Source: an uncultured Alphaproteobacteria bacterium
GTDB taxonomy: Bacteria > Pseudomonadota > Alphaproteobacteria > RF32 > CAG-239
NCBI GenBank assembly: GCA_905235385.1
Contig: CAJOLB010000002.1
Location: 1 to 45,043 of the forward strand
Reading direction: 5' to 3'
Length of the DNA: 45,043 nt
Position 1 is the stretch's first letter, and each line of letters starts with the position of its first letter. The position numbers were made by a program, and so were the translations under genes. The notes under the pieces are model-generated. The model ran no database searches. It was not told where the DNA came from and saw only the letters and a list, made by a program, of their open reading frames with translations. Of this stretch, positions 9,601 through 18,847 are shown in pieces.

Positions 9601-11539
9601 CATTCCATGTGCCATGGACACAATCTGCGGCGTCTTTTGCGCACTTATATTTCCACGTTTCACCTGATTTACATTGATCTGTCGAATGATAACCCGTCGG
9701 GCATTCCGTGTAATCATATCCCGTGCAGGTTGCCGCTTTACATTTATATTTTGTTGATGTACCTGTTTGACATGAACCGTCTTCAACATAACCTTCTGCA
9801 CAGCTGTCATATGGATAATCGCTACAATCGCTCGGTGTACATTTATACTTTTCTACGCCACCCGACCAGCAATTATCTTCTTCATAGCCTGCGCCGCAAT
9901 GTTCTGTTTGGTCATAGCCTATGCAAGCATCCGCTTCACAAAGATATTTTGTGTTTCCGCCTGACATACAGGTATCAGCTTGGTGCCAACCTTTTGAAGT
10001 ATCGCAAGGTGTATCTTGATAAGTTGACGGACATACGTTCGGTTCGCATTTATACATCGGTGTTGTGCCTGACATACACATATCAACCTGATGCCATCCT
10101 TGAGTTGCATCACAAGTAGTCTCTTGATAGTCTGAGCCGCAATCATGAGGTTCGCACTTATATTTTGTCGTTGTGCCTGATTGGCAAGAACCTGCCGGAT
10201 CATAGCCTTCCGGGCAACTTCCGCTATAAGGATAATCGCTACAATCGCTCGGTGTACATTTATACTTTTCTACACCGCCCGACCAGCAATTATCTTCTTC
10301 ATAACCTGCGCCGCAATGTTCTGTTTGGTCATAGCCTGTGCAAGCATCCGCTTCACAAAGATATTTTGTGTTTCCGCCTGACATACAGGTATCAGCTTGG
10401 TGCCAACCTTTTGATGTATCGCAAACTGTGTCTTGATAATTTGACGGGCACACATTCGGTTCGCATTTATACATCGGTGTTGTGCCTGACATACACATAT
10501 CAACCTGATGCCATCCTTGAGTTGCATCACACACATCTTCTTGATAGCCTGCGCCACAATCATGCTCTTTACATTTATATTTTGTTGTTTCGCCTGATTT
10601 GCAGGTGCCGTCTTCGTCATAACCTGTCGGACACCCGTCCGTATAAGGATAATCGCTGCAATCGCTCGGTGTACATTTATACTTTTCTACACCACCTGAC
10701 ATACATGAATCCTGTTCATAGCCCTCACCGCACGGATCTGTTTGATCATAGCCTGTGCAAGCATCAGGCTCACACTTATATTTAATCGCTTCACCTGAAG
10801 GGCATGTGTCAACTTGGTGCCATCCTTGCGATGCATCGCACGGATCATCTTGATAGCCTTCGCATTCATCTTCGGCGCACTCTTTATATATTATGTCGCC
10901 TGATTTACAAGTATTGCCTGTTTCATGATAACCGGTGCCGCAACCTGTTGTGTCATACGGACATGTTGCAGGTGTATCGCAAAGTTCACCCGTCCAGCCT
11001 TCTTCGCATTGGCACGTATCTCTATATTGTGTGCCGTGTACACAATCAAGCTTATCATAACACTTGCCATCGTCGCCTTTAAAGCCTTTACATTTGTGAC
11101 CGCCACCGCCACCGCCGGCTGCCAACGCAATAGCCGTTGCACCGATTGCGGCTGCGCCCGCGCCGATTGCCAAAGCCGTTCCGGAAATAAGAGGAACAGC
11201 AACAATCGTTGTGCGAGTCCTTTTAACAAATTCGGCATAACCCAATACTCTCTTTGTACATTCCGCATTCGGATCTGCACCTGCGTCAAGATATGCATTG
11301 AAAGCCGTTGCGTTCCGTCTGCGGACAGAATAACACAAGCCCGTGTCGCCATCTCTGTTGACACCATCAATCGGCAAATCAGAGTTTATTAAACCTTGTA
11401 CGTCGCCGCGCGCCGCCATATTATAAAGTGAATAAAACCCTTCCGCGGAAATCCACGTTGAGGCCTTTGAACCATTCGAAGCAATGGCGCATACAGCAAT
11501 AACAGATAAACTTAAACAAATACGTTTGAACAAATTCAT
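6640..11539 (-). CDS. Giant Cys-rich autotransporter-like surface protein (track ORF 6665-11539; +1 frameshift near 6760; frame-corrected stop at 6640)
   Basis: Signal peptide MNLFKRICLSLSVIAVCAIASNGSKA; ankyrin-like N-terminus; EGF-like Cys blocks; 13 tandem ~34-aa Cys modules; beta-helix-like YGIY/N-G repeats; C-terminal beta-barrel whose proper end lies in a shifted frame. Confidence 0.8.
9620..10963 (-). repeat. 13 tandem ~34-aa Cys-rich modules, organised as a 417-bp four-module higher-order repeat
   Basis: The DNA word tatacttttctac recurs at 9844, 10261 and 10678, exactly 417 bp apart; protein order A(YDQT..)-B(YPY..)-C(YQE..WHQVD)-D(YQDT..WHQAD) repeats. Confidence 0.9.
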
Positions 11540-11632
11540 ATCGGTTAACCTTAAAAAAAATTAAAAAGCTTTTTAGGGTAGTTTAATGTTAAGATATTTA
11601 AGAATTGTTTAATTTTGGAAATTTTATCTTAT

Positions 11633-11833
11633 TTAATCTTCTAAATTTTGAAATTTTAGTTCTTTTTCAAGCTCTTCATAGTCAGATTCATCCAAATTTT
11701 GAGCCGGAACGGCATAACTGCCCGAAAACCAACGCCCTAAATCGACGTCGGCGCACCTTTTAGAACAAAAAGGGCGATACTTTTCGTTTTGTGTTTCAGC
11801 ACCGCATATCGGGCATTTATGAAGTTTGACCAT
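11633..11833 (-). CDS. yacG: DNA gyrase inhibitor YacG-type zinc-binding protein
   Basis: CPICGAETQNEKYRPFCSKRCADVDLGRWFSGSYAVP. Confidence 0.9.
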   Translation of the reverse strand: MVKLHKCPICGAETQNEKYRPFCSKRCADVDLGRWFSGSYAVPAQNLDESDYEELEKELKFQNLED

Positions 11834-12996
11834 TATTTTTCAACCCTGCCCGTGCCTTGGCAAGTCGGACAATCTTCCGTATACATATCAATCAATGATG
11901 GACGGCGACGCTGGCGCAAAATCTCAATGTTTCCGGCTTTGCTCAGGCCTAAAACATGACCTTTGCTCGGATCATCAGCCAAACCTGTTTCCAAAATCTC
12001 AATCACAGGTTTCATGTAGTGATATTCTTTTGAGCCCGCAAAATCGATAATGATTTTGCCGGATAAGTTTTTGAGCCTGATTTGGCGAACAATTTCTTCA
12101 GCCGCCTCATTATTTAAATCATAAGCGTTGCTGCCTTCTTTAACAGAGCCGCTGTCAACATCAATCGTTACACAGGCTTTTGTTTGGTCGATGTATATTT
12201 TTCCGCCTGATTTTAGAGATACACTGCGAGAAAGCGCTTCAATCAGCTCATCTTCCAAGCCGTATGTTTCAAACGGATTTGCATCATATTCAACAGGCAA
12301 ATCTATAAAGCCCTGAACATCTTTTTCAACATTATGGTTATTTAAGACTATTTTTTTCAAATCATCTTTGTGGCGGCGGATATATTCATAAAGCGGATCT
12401 TCCCTCGTGTATAAAAGCGCCGGAGCAGATGCATTTCGGGCGCGAATGCGAATATTTTCATAAATGCCGCGCAGTTTAACCATTTCTTCTAAAACCGTGT
12501 TCACATCAAAATCAACGGCAGCCGTTCTGATTGCCCAGCCTTCCTGCCCCTTGATTTGAGAAAAAACCGCCGAACGATATTCTTTTATTTTTTCTTTGTC
12601 CGTAATTTTAGAAGAAACATCAACACCCATTCTAAACGGACGATAAACAACCGTTGTGCCGACAATTTGAATGTTGCGCACAAGTTTTGCGCCTTTTTCA
12701 GCGCGTTTTTCTTGAGAAACCTGAACAACAACACTTTGACCTTCGGACATATTGACCTCTTTTAAATCAGGCTCAGAAGCATTTAAGAAAGCATCTTGTG
12801 TGTCTCCGATGTTGACTTTAAAAGCCGTGTTACCGCTCGCAAGTTCAATTTTGCGGACAATGCGTCCTAAATAAACATTACCCTCAACGGCCGCATTTTC
12901 CGAGAAGGTGTCAAATTCAACCATATGACCTTCCGATAAAACGGCTAAACGCACATCATTGTTTTTCTTTTCATAAACTATTGTATCTGCCTTCAT
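11833..12996 (-). CDS. rng: Ribonuclease E/G family protein
   Basis: NVYLGRIVRKIE, DAFLNASEPDL, KACVTIDVDSGS, GKIIIDFAG motifs; C-terminal CPTCQGTGRVEK. Confidence 0.9.
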   Translation of the reverse strand: MKADTIVYEKKNNDVRLAVLSEGHMVEFDTFSENAAVEGNVYLGRIVRKIELASGNTAFKVNIGDTQDAFLNASEPDLKEVNMSEGQSVVVQVSQEKRAEKGAKLVRNIQIVGTTVVYRPFRMGVDVSSKITDKEKIKEYRSAVFSQIKGQEGWAIRTAAVDFDVNTVLEEMVKLRGIYENIRIRARNASAPALLYTREDPLYEYIRRHKDDLKKIVLNNHNVEKDVQGFIDLPVEYDANPFETYGLEDELIEALSRSVSLKSGGKIYIDQTKACVTIDVDSGSVKEGSNAYDLNNEAAEEIVRQIRLKNLSGKIIIDFAGSKEYHYMKPVIEILETGLADDPSKGHVLGLSKAGNIEILRQRRRPSLIDMYTEDCPTCQGTGRVEK

Positions 12997-13571
12997 TTTA
13001 TTCCTGCTCCTAATATTAAATTTCGTGTTTCATACAGCGGTAAGCCCACAACGCCGGTAAACGAGCCGACCATTTGGCGAACATAACCGGCAAGCATGCC
13101 TTCGATTTTGTAGCCGCAAACGCCAACCCATTCGTTGCTTGCAACATATTCTTTGATTTCTTCTTCCGACAACCTTTTCATAGATATACGCGTTGTAACG
13201 ATTCGGTCGGTCAGTTTTCCGTTTTTATCAATCAAACAAACTGCCGTAATAACCTTGTGATTACGCCCCGAGAGCAAGCGCATCACTTCTTCTTGTTCTT
13301 GCGAAGATTTTGCCTTGTGGATAATACGCAAGCCGACCGTAATAATCGTATCTGAGGCTAAAATATTTTCGCCTTTTTTAAGCGCAGCTACAGCTTGCGC
13401 TTTTTGGCGAGCCATGCGGCGCACATAAGGCAACGGGCGCTCGTGCGGCAACTCTGCTTCATCAATATCCGCACTCATCACTTCTTTGGGCGCAAAACCA
13501 ATCTGCTCAAGCAATCTTCTGCGCTGAGGTGAAGCCGAAGCTAATATAAAATCTTTGACTTGAATATCCAT
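12993..13571 (-). CDS. maf: Maf-like nucleotide pyrophosphatase
   Basis: ILASASPQRRRLLEQIG, ILASDTIITV, GVCGYKIEG; overlaps rng by 4 nt. Confidence 0.92.
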   Translation of the reverse strand: MDIQVKDFILASASPQRRRLLEQIGFAPKEVMSADIDEAELPHERPLPYVRRMARQKAQAVAALKKGENILASDTIITVGLRIIHKAKSSQEQEEVMRLLSGRNHKVITAVCLIDKNGKLTDRIVTTRISMKRLSEEEIKEYVASNEWVGVCGYKIEGMLAGYVRQMVGSFTGVVGLPLYETRNLILGAGIK

Positions 13572-13572
13572 T

Positions 13573-13998
13573 TTAAGCTTCGTCGTCGTATGTTTTTTCC
13601 ATACGTTCGTGGCGTTCTTGAGCTTCTATTGATAATGTTGCAATAGGCCGAGCTTCCAAACGGTCGATTCCAATCGGTTCACCCGTTTCTTCGCAATAAC
13701 CATATGAGCCGTCTGCAATACGCTCTAAGGCTTCGTTAATTTTTGTAATCAGTTTGCGGGCGCGATCTTTGGTCCGCAAATCAAGCGACTTGTCTGTTTC
13801 AAGAGCTGCTCTGTCGATGTCATCGGGTTGGTTCAAGCCACCTTGGCGCAAATCTTCCAATGTGTCTTCAGACTGATTAACCAAAGACTTTTTCCATGCC
13901 TCTAATTTCTGGCGAAAATACTCTAATTGCATATCGCACATATATTCTTCTTTTTTGGAAGGTTTATAGTCCGGCGGCAATATAATTGAATCGACCAT
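13573..13998 (-). CDS. dksA: RNA polymerase-binding protein DksA, Cys-poor alpha-type
   Basis: YGYCEETGEPIGIDRLEARPIATLSIEAQERHE. Confidence 0.92.
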   Translation of the reverse strand: MVDSIILPPDYKPSKKEEYMCDMQLEYFRQKLEAWKKSLVNQSEDTLEDLRQGGLNQPDDIDRAALETDKSLDLRTKDRARKLITKINEALERIADGSYGYCEETGEPIGIDRLEARPIATLSIEAQERHERMEKTYDDEA

Positions 13999-14085
13999 TA
14001 TTGTTCTCCTTTGCTAAAAAATATGCTTACAGCATAGCATTTTGCTTTTAAAATTCAATCATTTTAAGCAATATAATAACAATAT

Positions 14086-14724
14086 TTAGTTATAATACCA
14101 CGTTATTTTATTGACGTATCCTTCCTGACATTGTTCCGCAACATCTTTCACGACGGCGGGCAGCGGTTTTCCTCCATTGACTTTAACAATCGGAGAGAAA
14201 TCCCATCCCCATTCTTTGCCGTTAATTTCCATTCGCTCTAAATCAGAACCTTCGGTTACATCCCAAGATTTAAGCGCCAGCTGGGCACAAACATCAGCCG
14301 GCAATTCATCAAAACTGATAAAGAATGTTTCGCAATAATTTTCGCCACTTTTACAATCTGCCGGACCGATTTGAACAGGTCCGTCAAATTGGTGCATACC
14401 TTTTTGGAACGCGCAATGACACACTTCTTCTCCCTCATCATTTTCTTCGCATTCTCTTGATGGCATAAGCGAACGCGGGCCCGCTTTGGCCGCGCATAAA
14501 TCATCCCATTTCACGTTGAAATATTGTCCGTCTGCGGCATAACGCTGCATAATCACTTTTTTTAAGTCGACCAATTGTTGTTGAATAACGCTGCATTCAT
14601 ATTTATGATAGCCACTGTTAACCGCCATCGCCACGGCCACTGTTAATGTGATCATTACCATAATATAGCCGATGGTTTCAATCATCGTACGTCCGGCTTC
14701 ATTAACTCTTGTTTTTCTAATCAT
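14086..14724 (-). CDS. Prepilin-like secreted protein (type IV pilin N-terminus)
   Basis: MIRKTRVNEAG|RTMIETIGYIMVMITLTVAVAMAV: prepilin peptidase-like site with Gly -1 and Glu +5. Start moved to internal Met; the track ORF starts at 14775. Confidence 0.7.
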   Translation of the reverse strand: MIRKTRVNEAGRTMIETIGYIMVMITLTVAVAMAVNSGYHKYECSVIQQQLVDLKKVIMQRYAADGQYFNVKWDDLCAAKAGPRSLMPSRECEENDEGEEVCHCAFQKGMHQFDGPVQIGPADCKSGENYCETFFISFDELPADVCAQLALKSWDVTEGSDLERMEINGKEWGWDFSPIVKVNGGKPLPAVVKDVAEQCQEGYVNKITWYYN

Positions 14725-14856
14725 TTCAAAACCCTTTCTTTTTTTGATTGTAGCATAAAAATATTTCAACAACAAGGATTAAAGCAAAATTTTACTTTAT
14801 TTTTGTTTGATTATGATATAAAAAGGTTATAAATCAATTAAAGAAAGGCTTAAAAT

Positions 14857-15408
14857 ATGAATAAATATTTTTTAATCGCACTTTTTGGACTTTTATCAAT
14901 CAATAATGTCGCCAGAGCCGAAAATGTCTATGTTCCTTATTTAGGCATTGATGGGATCTTCAATAAAGCAAAGGCTCAAAATTTTCGCCCTCAATATTAC
15001 GGCGCAAATATTAACTTAGGCACAAGTTATAATCCCTATTTCGGCACTGAGATTTTTTATCAACAGGTCGGGCGCGAAACAAAAAAATTAAGCAATACGG
15101 AAAAATACAAAACCTCTTATCGCGCTTATGGATTGGATTTGCTCGCTTATTCTCCCGAGCTTTTGAGGTTTAAGGCTTTTGTTACAGCCGGCGCGGGATT
15201 CTATGTTTTGAAAGAAAAAACACTTTCAACCGGCCGGACAACAGATGAAGGCTATGGTTATCGTTTCGGCGGCGGTTTGATTTATCAAATCAGCTCAAAT
15301 ATTTCTGTTCGCGCCGCAGCGAGATATATCAACTTTGATCATATTTCAAATGTTGACCATATGTCCGAATATACTTTCGGTTTGAGATATAACTTTGTAA
15401 AGGATTAA
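14857..15408 (+). CDS. Outer-membrane beta-barrel protein (OmpA/OmpW-like)
   Basis: Signal peptide, alternating beta-strand pattern, late YTFGLRYNF segment. Confidence 0.7.
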   Translation: MNKYFLIALFGLLSINNVARAENVYVPYLGIDGIFNKAKAQNFRPQYYGANINLGTSYNPYFGTEIFYQQVGRETKKLSNTEKYKTSYRAYGLDLLAYSPELLRFKAFVTAGAGFYVLKEKTLSTGRTTDEGYGYRFGGGLIYQISSNISVRAAARYINFDHISNVDHMSEYTFGLRYNFVKD

Positions 15409-15412
15409 GCAA

Positions 15413-15904
15413 ATGTATAAAAAAATTGCCGTTTCTTTTGTTTTTATGATTCTGATTTTGGCGGTTCTTTATGCTTGGAAGACCAGAACTTCGGAACCGA
15501 TTATTGTCAGCGATTTGAACCCGAAAGTTGCCTCCAAAAATTTCGAGGACAAAGTTTATGTTTATAAGGCAGACAAGCTTCCGTCAACGTGTAAATTAAA
15601 TTCGCCGATGGCTTGTGCCGTTGAGTTTGCCATTAAATGCACACTCAATCCTGATTTTAACGGCTGCAGAGATTCCAAGCTTCCGAAATTTATTTTTATG
15701 ACTGATGAAGCTTTGGAGCGCCCAAGCGAAATGAGTTTCCAAATCGTAAAAATCAAACAAATCAATCCTGATTTAATCGAAATCCACACCGACAGCACGT
15801 GTGACGGTAAATGGTTCGGACTTTGCCAAGGACGCATTATATATGTTTTAACTCCGCTCGGCGAAGGTTGGCGCGTTAAAGATATTTATGCCATTGAGAT
15901 TTAA
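15413..15904 (+). CDS. Hypothetical inner-membrane-anchored protein
   Basis: N-terminal TM (IAVSFVFMILILAVLYAW), Cys-containing extracytoplasmic domain. Confidence 0.6.
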   Translation: MYKKIAVSFVFMILILAVLYAWKTRTSEPIIVSDLNPKVASKNFEDKVYVYKADKLPSTCKLNSPMACAVEFAIKCTLNPDFNGCRDSKLPKFIFMTDEALERPSEMSFQIVKIKQINPDLIEIHTDSTCDGKWFGLCQGRIIYVLTPLGEGWRVKDIYAIEI

Positions 15905-15913
15905 GGTTTTGAT

Positions 15914-16378
15914 ATGACAGATTTTTTAGATGAAATTAATTATGATAAGCTGATCAGCAAAAATTTGCTCGGTGTGGTTCGAGATGCCTTAAAAATTGCT
16001 TCAACACAAGGTTTGCCGGGTGAAAATCATTTTTATATCACATTCAAGACCAATGTCGCCGATGTTGTGTTGCCAAAAATGCTCAAAATTCAATATCCCG
16101 AAAATATGACGATTGTTCTGCAACATCAATTTTCAGACCTTGTTGTAACAGAAGATAAATTTTCCGTTATATTGGTCTTTGGCGGTGTGCCTTATACGCT
16201 CGTTGTTCCGTTCAGTGCCATCACCTATTTTGCCGATCCCTTTGCTAAATTCGGTTTGAGTTTTGAAATGGCTGAGCGCGTTTCAAAACTTGAAGATATA
16301 GATATTGAACAGGCTCAAAAGAAAGAACCTTCAGCCCCTGCCGAAGTTATTTCTATTGATAATTTTCGGAAAAAATAA
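15914..16378 (+). CDS. sspB: ClpXP adaptor SspB, alphaproteobacterial type
   Basis: LPGENHFYITFKTNVADVVLPKMLKIQYPENMTIVLQHQFSDLVV...PFSAITYFADPFAKFGLSF. Confidence 0.92.
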   Translation: MTDFLDEINYDKLISKNLLGVVRDALKIASTQGLPGENHFYITFKTNVADVVLPKMLKIQYPENMTIVLQHQFSDLVVTEDKFSVILVFGGVPYTLVVPFSAITYFADPFAKFGLSFEMAERVSKLEDIDIEQAQKKEPSAPAEVISIDNFRKK

Positions 16379-16588
16379 ATGAAAAAAATATCCGTTTTAA
16401 TCGGTGGGCGCCATATGACCAGCATCACTTTGGAAGAAGAGTTTTTTAAGACTTTAAAAGAAATTGCGCAAAAAAAGAAGAAAAGCATTAACGATCTTGT
16501 CACAGAAATTGATGCAACGCGCAAAAAAAGCAATCTTTCTTCTGCTGTCAGAGTTTATATTTTGGAAGAAATAAAAAAACAATTTTAA
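16379..16588 (+). CDS. Ribbon-helix-helix domain protein
   Basis: GRHMTSITLEEEFFKTLKEIAQKKKKSINDLVTEIDATRKKSNLSSAVRVYILE; directly downstream of sspB. Confidence 0.82.
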   Translation: MKKISVLIGGRHMTSITLEEEFFKTLKEIAQKKKKSINDLVTEIDATRKKSNLSSAVRVYILEEIKKQF

Positions 16589-16594
16589 TGCGTT

Positions 16595-18037
16595 TTATCT
16601 TTTCCAAAAAGATTTGTTTAAGACGACTAAAACGGTCATAATTTCCAAACGGCCTAAAATCATCGCAAAACATAAAATATATTTTGCCCAATCAGAGAAA
16701 AAGGCAAAATTTCCGGAAGCACTGATTGCCTTTGCGGCACCCGGACCGGTATTGGTCACCGTTGAAACTGCCGCCGTAACCGATGTTGTGAAATCATATC
16801 CTAAAAGGTTGAGCAAAACCGCAACAACCCCAATAGATCCCAAAAATGACATGATATAAACAAACACCGAGCTGATTGCCTTTTCTGAAATAGAAACTTC
16901 GCCTATTTTAACGGGAACCACTCTGTTCGGCTCTATTGATGACAATAAAACTTTTCTGAAATATGATCTTAAAACCTGCCAACGCATCACTTTAATAGAA
17001 CCTGTCGTTGAGCCGATGCACCCGCCATGCAAAGACAAAAGCGTGAAGAAAACCGCCGTCCATACCCCCCAATCCAAATAGTCTGCCGACGAAAGGCCTG
17101 TTGTTGTTATCACAGCAATGACATTGAAACTGCTCAGGCGCAGCGCTTTAAAAAAATGAAGATGGTTGCTGAGAGCTAAGTATAATGCTAAAATAAAGCT
17201 AAACACCACAACCGATTTTAAGAATGATTTAATTTGTTCTGATCTTAACGGATCCATTTCGTGTTTTTTAAATAAAATAATGTAAAACGTCATCGGAAGC
17301 GCTCCCAAAACCATAAACAGCGACAAAACTGCTTCAATTGAAGCGCTGTTATAATAGGCAATCGAGTCGTTTTTGGTAGAAAAGCCCGCTGTCGCCACTG
17401 CCGATAAGGCATGATTTAGCGCATCAAAGCGCCCCATACCGCAAAAATAGAGACTTATTGCACAAAGCGCCACCAAGCTCAAATAAACCGCTAAAATCCA
17501 TTTGGCAACATCAATAAATTTCGGCATTAATTTATCTGTTGTGTCGCTGCTTTCGTGTTCAAACATATGCATACCGCCGATGCCCAAAAACGGCAACATT
17601 GCGACCGCAAAAATAACAATTCCGATTCCGCCTAAACCATTGAGCATTGAGCGCCACAGCAACACAGAACGAGGTAAAATCTCGACATCTGTCATGATGG
17701 TTGCCCCCGTTGCCGTCACGCCCGAAACGCTTTCAAACAACGCTGATGTTATATCAGGCGTCGTATTTGTTAAAACAAACGGAATACACGAAAACAAAGC
17801 AACCGTTATCCAACAGCAAAATGTGATTAAATAGCCTTGACGCAGACTTAATTGCGTTATTTTGCTTCTGTTTGACAAGAAAAGCGACAAACCGATAAAA
17901 AGCGTCATTAAAGATGAGGTTAAAAACGGCGACCAGTCAGATGATGTGTCATACATATCAAGCCCTGCAGGGATTAACATACTTAAGCCTAAAATACTTA
18001 AGATAAAACCATTAATCATTAAAACCGGTTGCCACAT
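16595..18037 (-). CDS. TrkH-family potassium uptake protein
   Basis: Multiple TM helices with selectivity-filter-like segments (SVSGVTATGATI, ITTTGLSSADY, GGCIGSTTGSIKVMR, VTNTGPG). Confidence 0.9.
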   Translation of the reverse strand: MWQPVLMINGFILSILGLSMLIPAGLDMYDTSSDWSPFLTSSLMTLFIGLSLFLSNRSKITQLSLRQGYLITFCCWITVALFSCIPFVLTNTTPDITSALFESVSGVTATGATIMTDVEILPRSVLLWRSMLNGLGGIGIVIFAVAMLPFLGIGGMHMFEHESSDTTDKLMPKFIDVAKWILAVYLSLVALCAISLYFCGMGRFDALNHALSAVATAGFSTKNDSIAYYNSASIEAVLSLFMVLGALPMTFYIILFKKHEMDPLRSEQIKSFLKSVVVFSFILALYLALSNHLHFFKALRLSSFNVIAVITTTGLSSADYLDWGVWTAVFFTLLSLHGGCIGSTTGSIKVMRWQVLRSYFRKVLLSSIEPNRVVPVKIGEVSISEKAISSVFVYIMSFLGSIGVVAVLLNLLGYDFTTSVTAAVSTVTNTGPGAAKAISASGNFAFFSDWAKYILCFAMILGRLEIMTVLVVLNKSFWKR

Positions 18038-18046
18038 CTTTTTTTC

Positions 18047-18847
18047 CTAACGCCTTATATAATCAGCAAAGCCGCCCTCAACCATCGCTTCGCTCAGATT
18101 TTTTCCGTTTTTAAAACACAGCGCAGAACTGATTTCTTGAGGTCTTTTATCAACAATATAGCATTCAATCGGTTCCGAGCTGATCAGTTCTCTTAAATAA
18201 AGGCTTGCTTTTTCAACATTATATTTAATCGGATCGGTATATATGCCTTCAAGATATAAATATGTGTTTTTGATATAAATTTCATTCGGTCCGTAAACAA
18301 CGGCGTGCCCTGAAAAAACTTCCATCGTTTCATTTAAGATATCTTTTTGAGAAGATTTTTCATTTTCAGACGGCTCTTGAGAAATTTCTTTGGCCGGCTG
18401 TTCAACAACTTTGTTTGGTTCGATAATTTGTTCCGCGGATTCTTGCTCTTTTGAGGAAGGCGCTTCTTCTTTTGCTTTTATGTTCCAAACCTGATATTTT
18501 GTCTCGTCCTCAGCCAAAGGTGCTTCTTTTTCAACTTTAATTTCTTTTTTTTCGGCGATGACAGGCTCTGCGTGTTTGAGCGTAAAGTTTTTGCCGAATT
18601 TTTTCGGCGCCGTTTGGACATCTGCCACAGGCGTTTCTTTGAAAACACTCTTTTCTTTTAAGTTTGCCTTTTCAAGCAATTTCGGATTTTCTTCATTTAC
18701 AAAAATATAAGCAAGAAAAATCAGCAAAGCAAGCGCGATCAAAAACTTAAAAGGATGGCGCAAAGGATACGTTATGAACATAAACAGCCCATGCAAAAAC
18801 TTCGGAAAACCGTGAAGACGCAAACTTCTTAAACTTTCAAATTCCAT
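18047..18847 (-). CDS. Membrane-anchored protein with a degenerate SNase-like C-terminal domain
   Basis: TM FKFLIALALLIFLAYIFV, low-complexity linker, then VVYGPNEIYIKNTYLYLEGIYTDP...ALCFKNGKNLSEAMVEGGFADY. Confidence 0.55.
   Translation of the reverse strand: MEFESLRSLRLHGFPKFLHGLFMFITYPLRHPFKFLIALALLIFLAYIFVNEENPKLLEKANLKEKSVFKETPVADVQTAPKKFGKNFTLKHAEPVIAEKKEIKVEKEAPLAEDETKYQVWNIKAKEEAPSSKEQESAEQIIEPNKVVEQPAKEISQEPSENEKSSQKDILNETMEVFSGHAVVYGPNEIYIKNTYLYLEGIYTDPIKYNVEKASLYLRELISSEPIECYIVDKRPQEISSALCFKNGKNLSEAMVEGGFADYIRR

Noticed and set aside
9595-10785. Long plus-strand ORFs (9595-10119, 10165-10785) opposite the autotransporter Cys array
   Set aside because: They are antisense shadows of the 417-bp repeat, lack plausible domains or starts, and repeat only because the sense strand does.
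9620-10963. CRISPR-like periodic repeat
   Set aside because: The repeats are in-frame protein modules with no unique spacers; no cas genes in the window.
9919-11370. Minus-strand alternate-frame ORFs (9919-10203, 10270-10620, 10687-10869, 10891-11370)
   Set aside because: Out-of-frame reading of the same Cys-module repeat; the Cys-module frame is clearly the coding one.
13573-13998. DksA missing most zinc-finger cysteines as a possible pseudogene
   Set aside because: Cys-poor DksA (CEETGEP...LSIEAQERHE) is the usual alphaproteobacterial form, and the ORF is intact.
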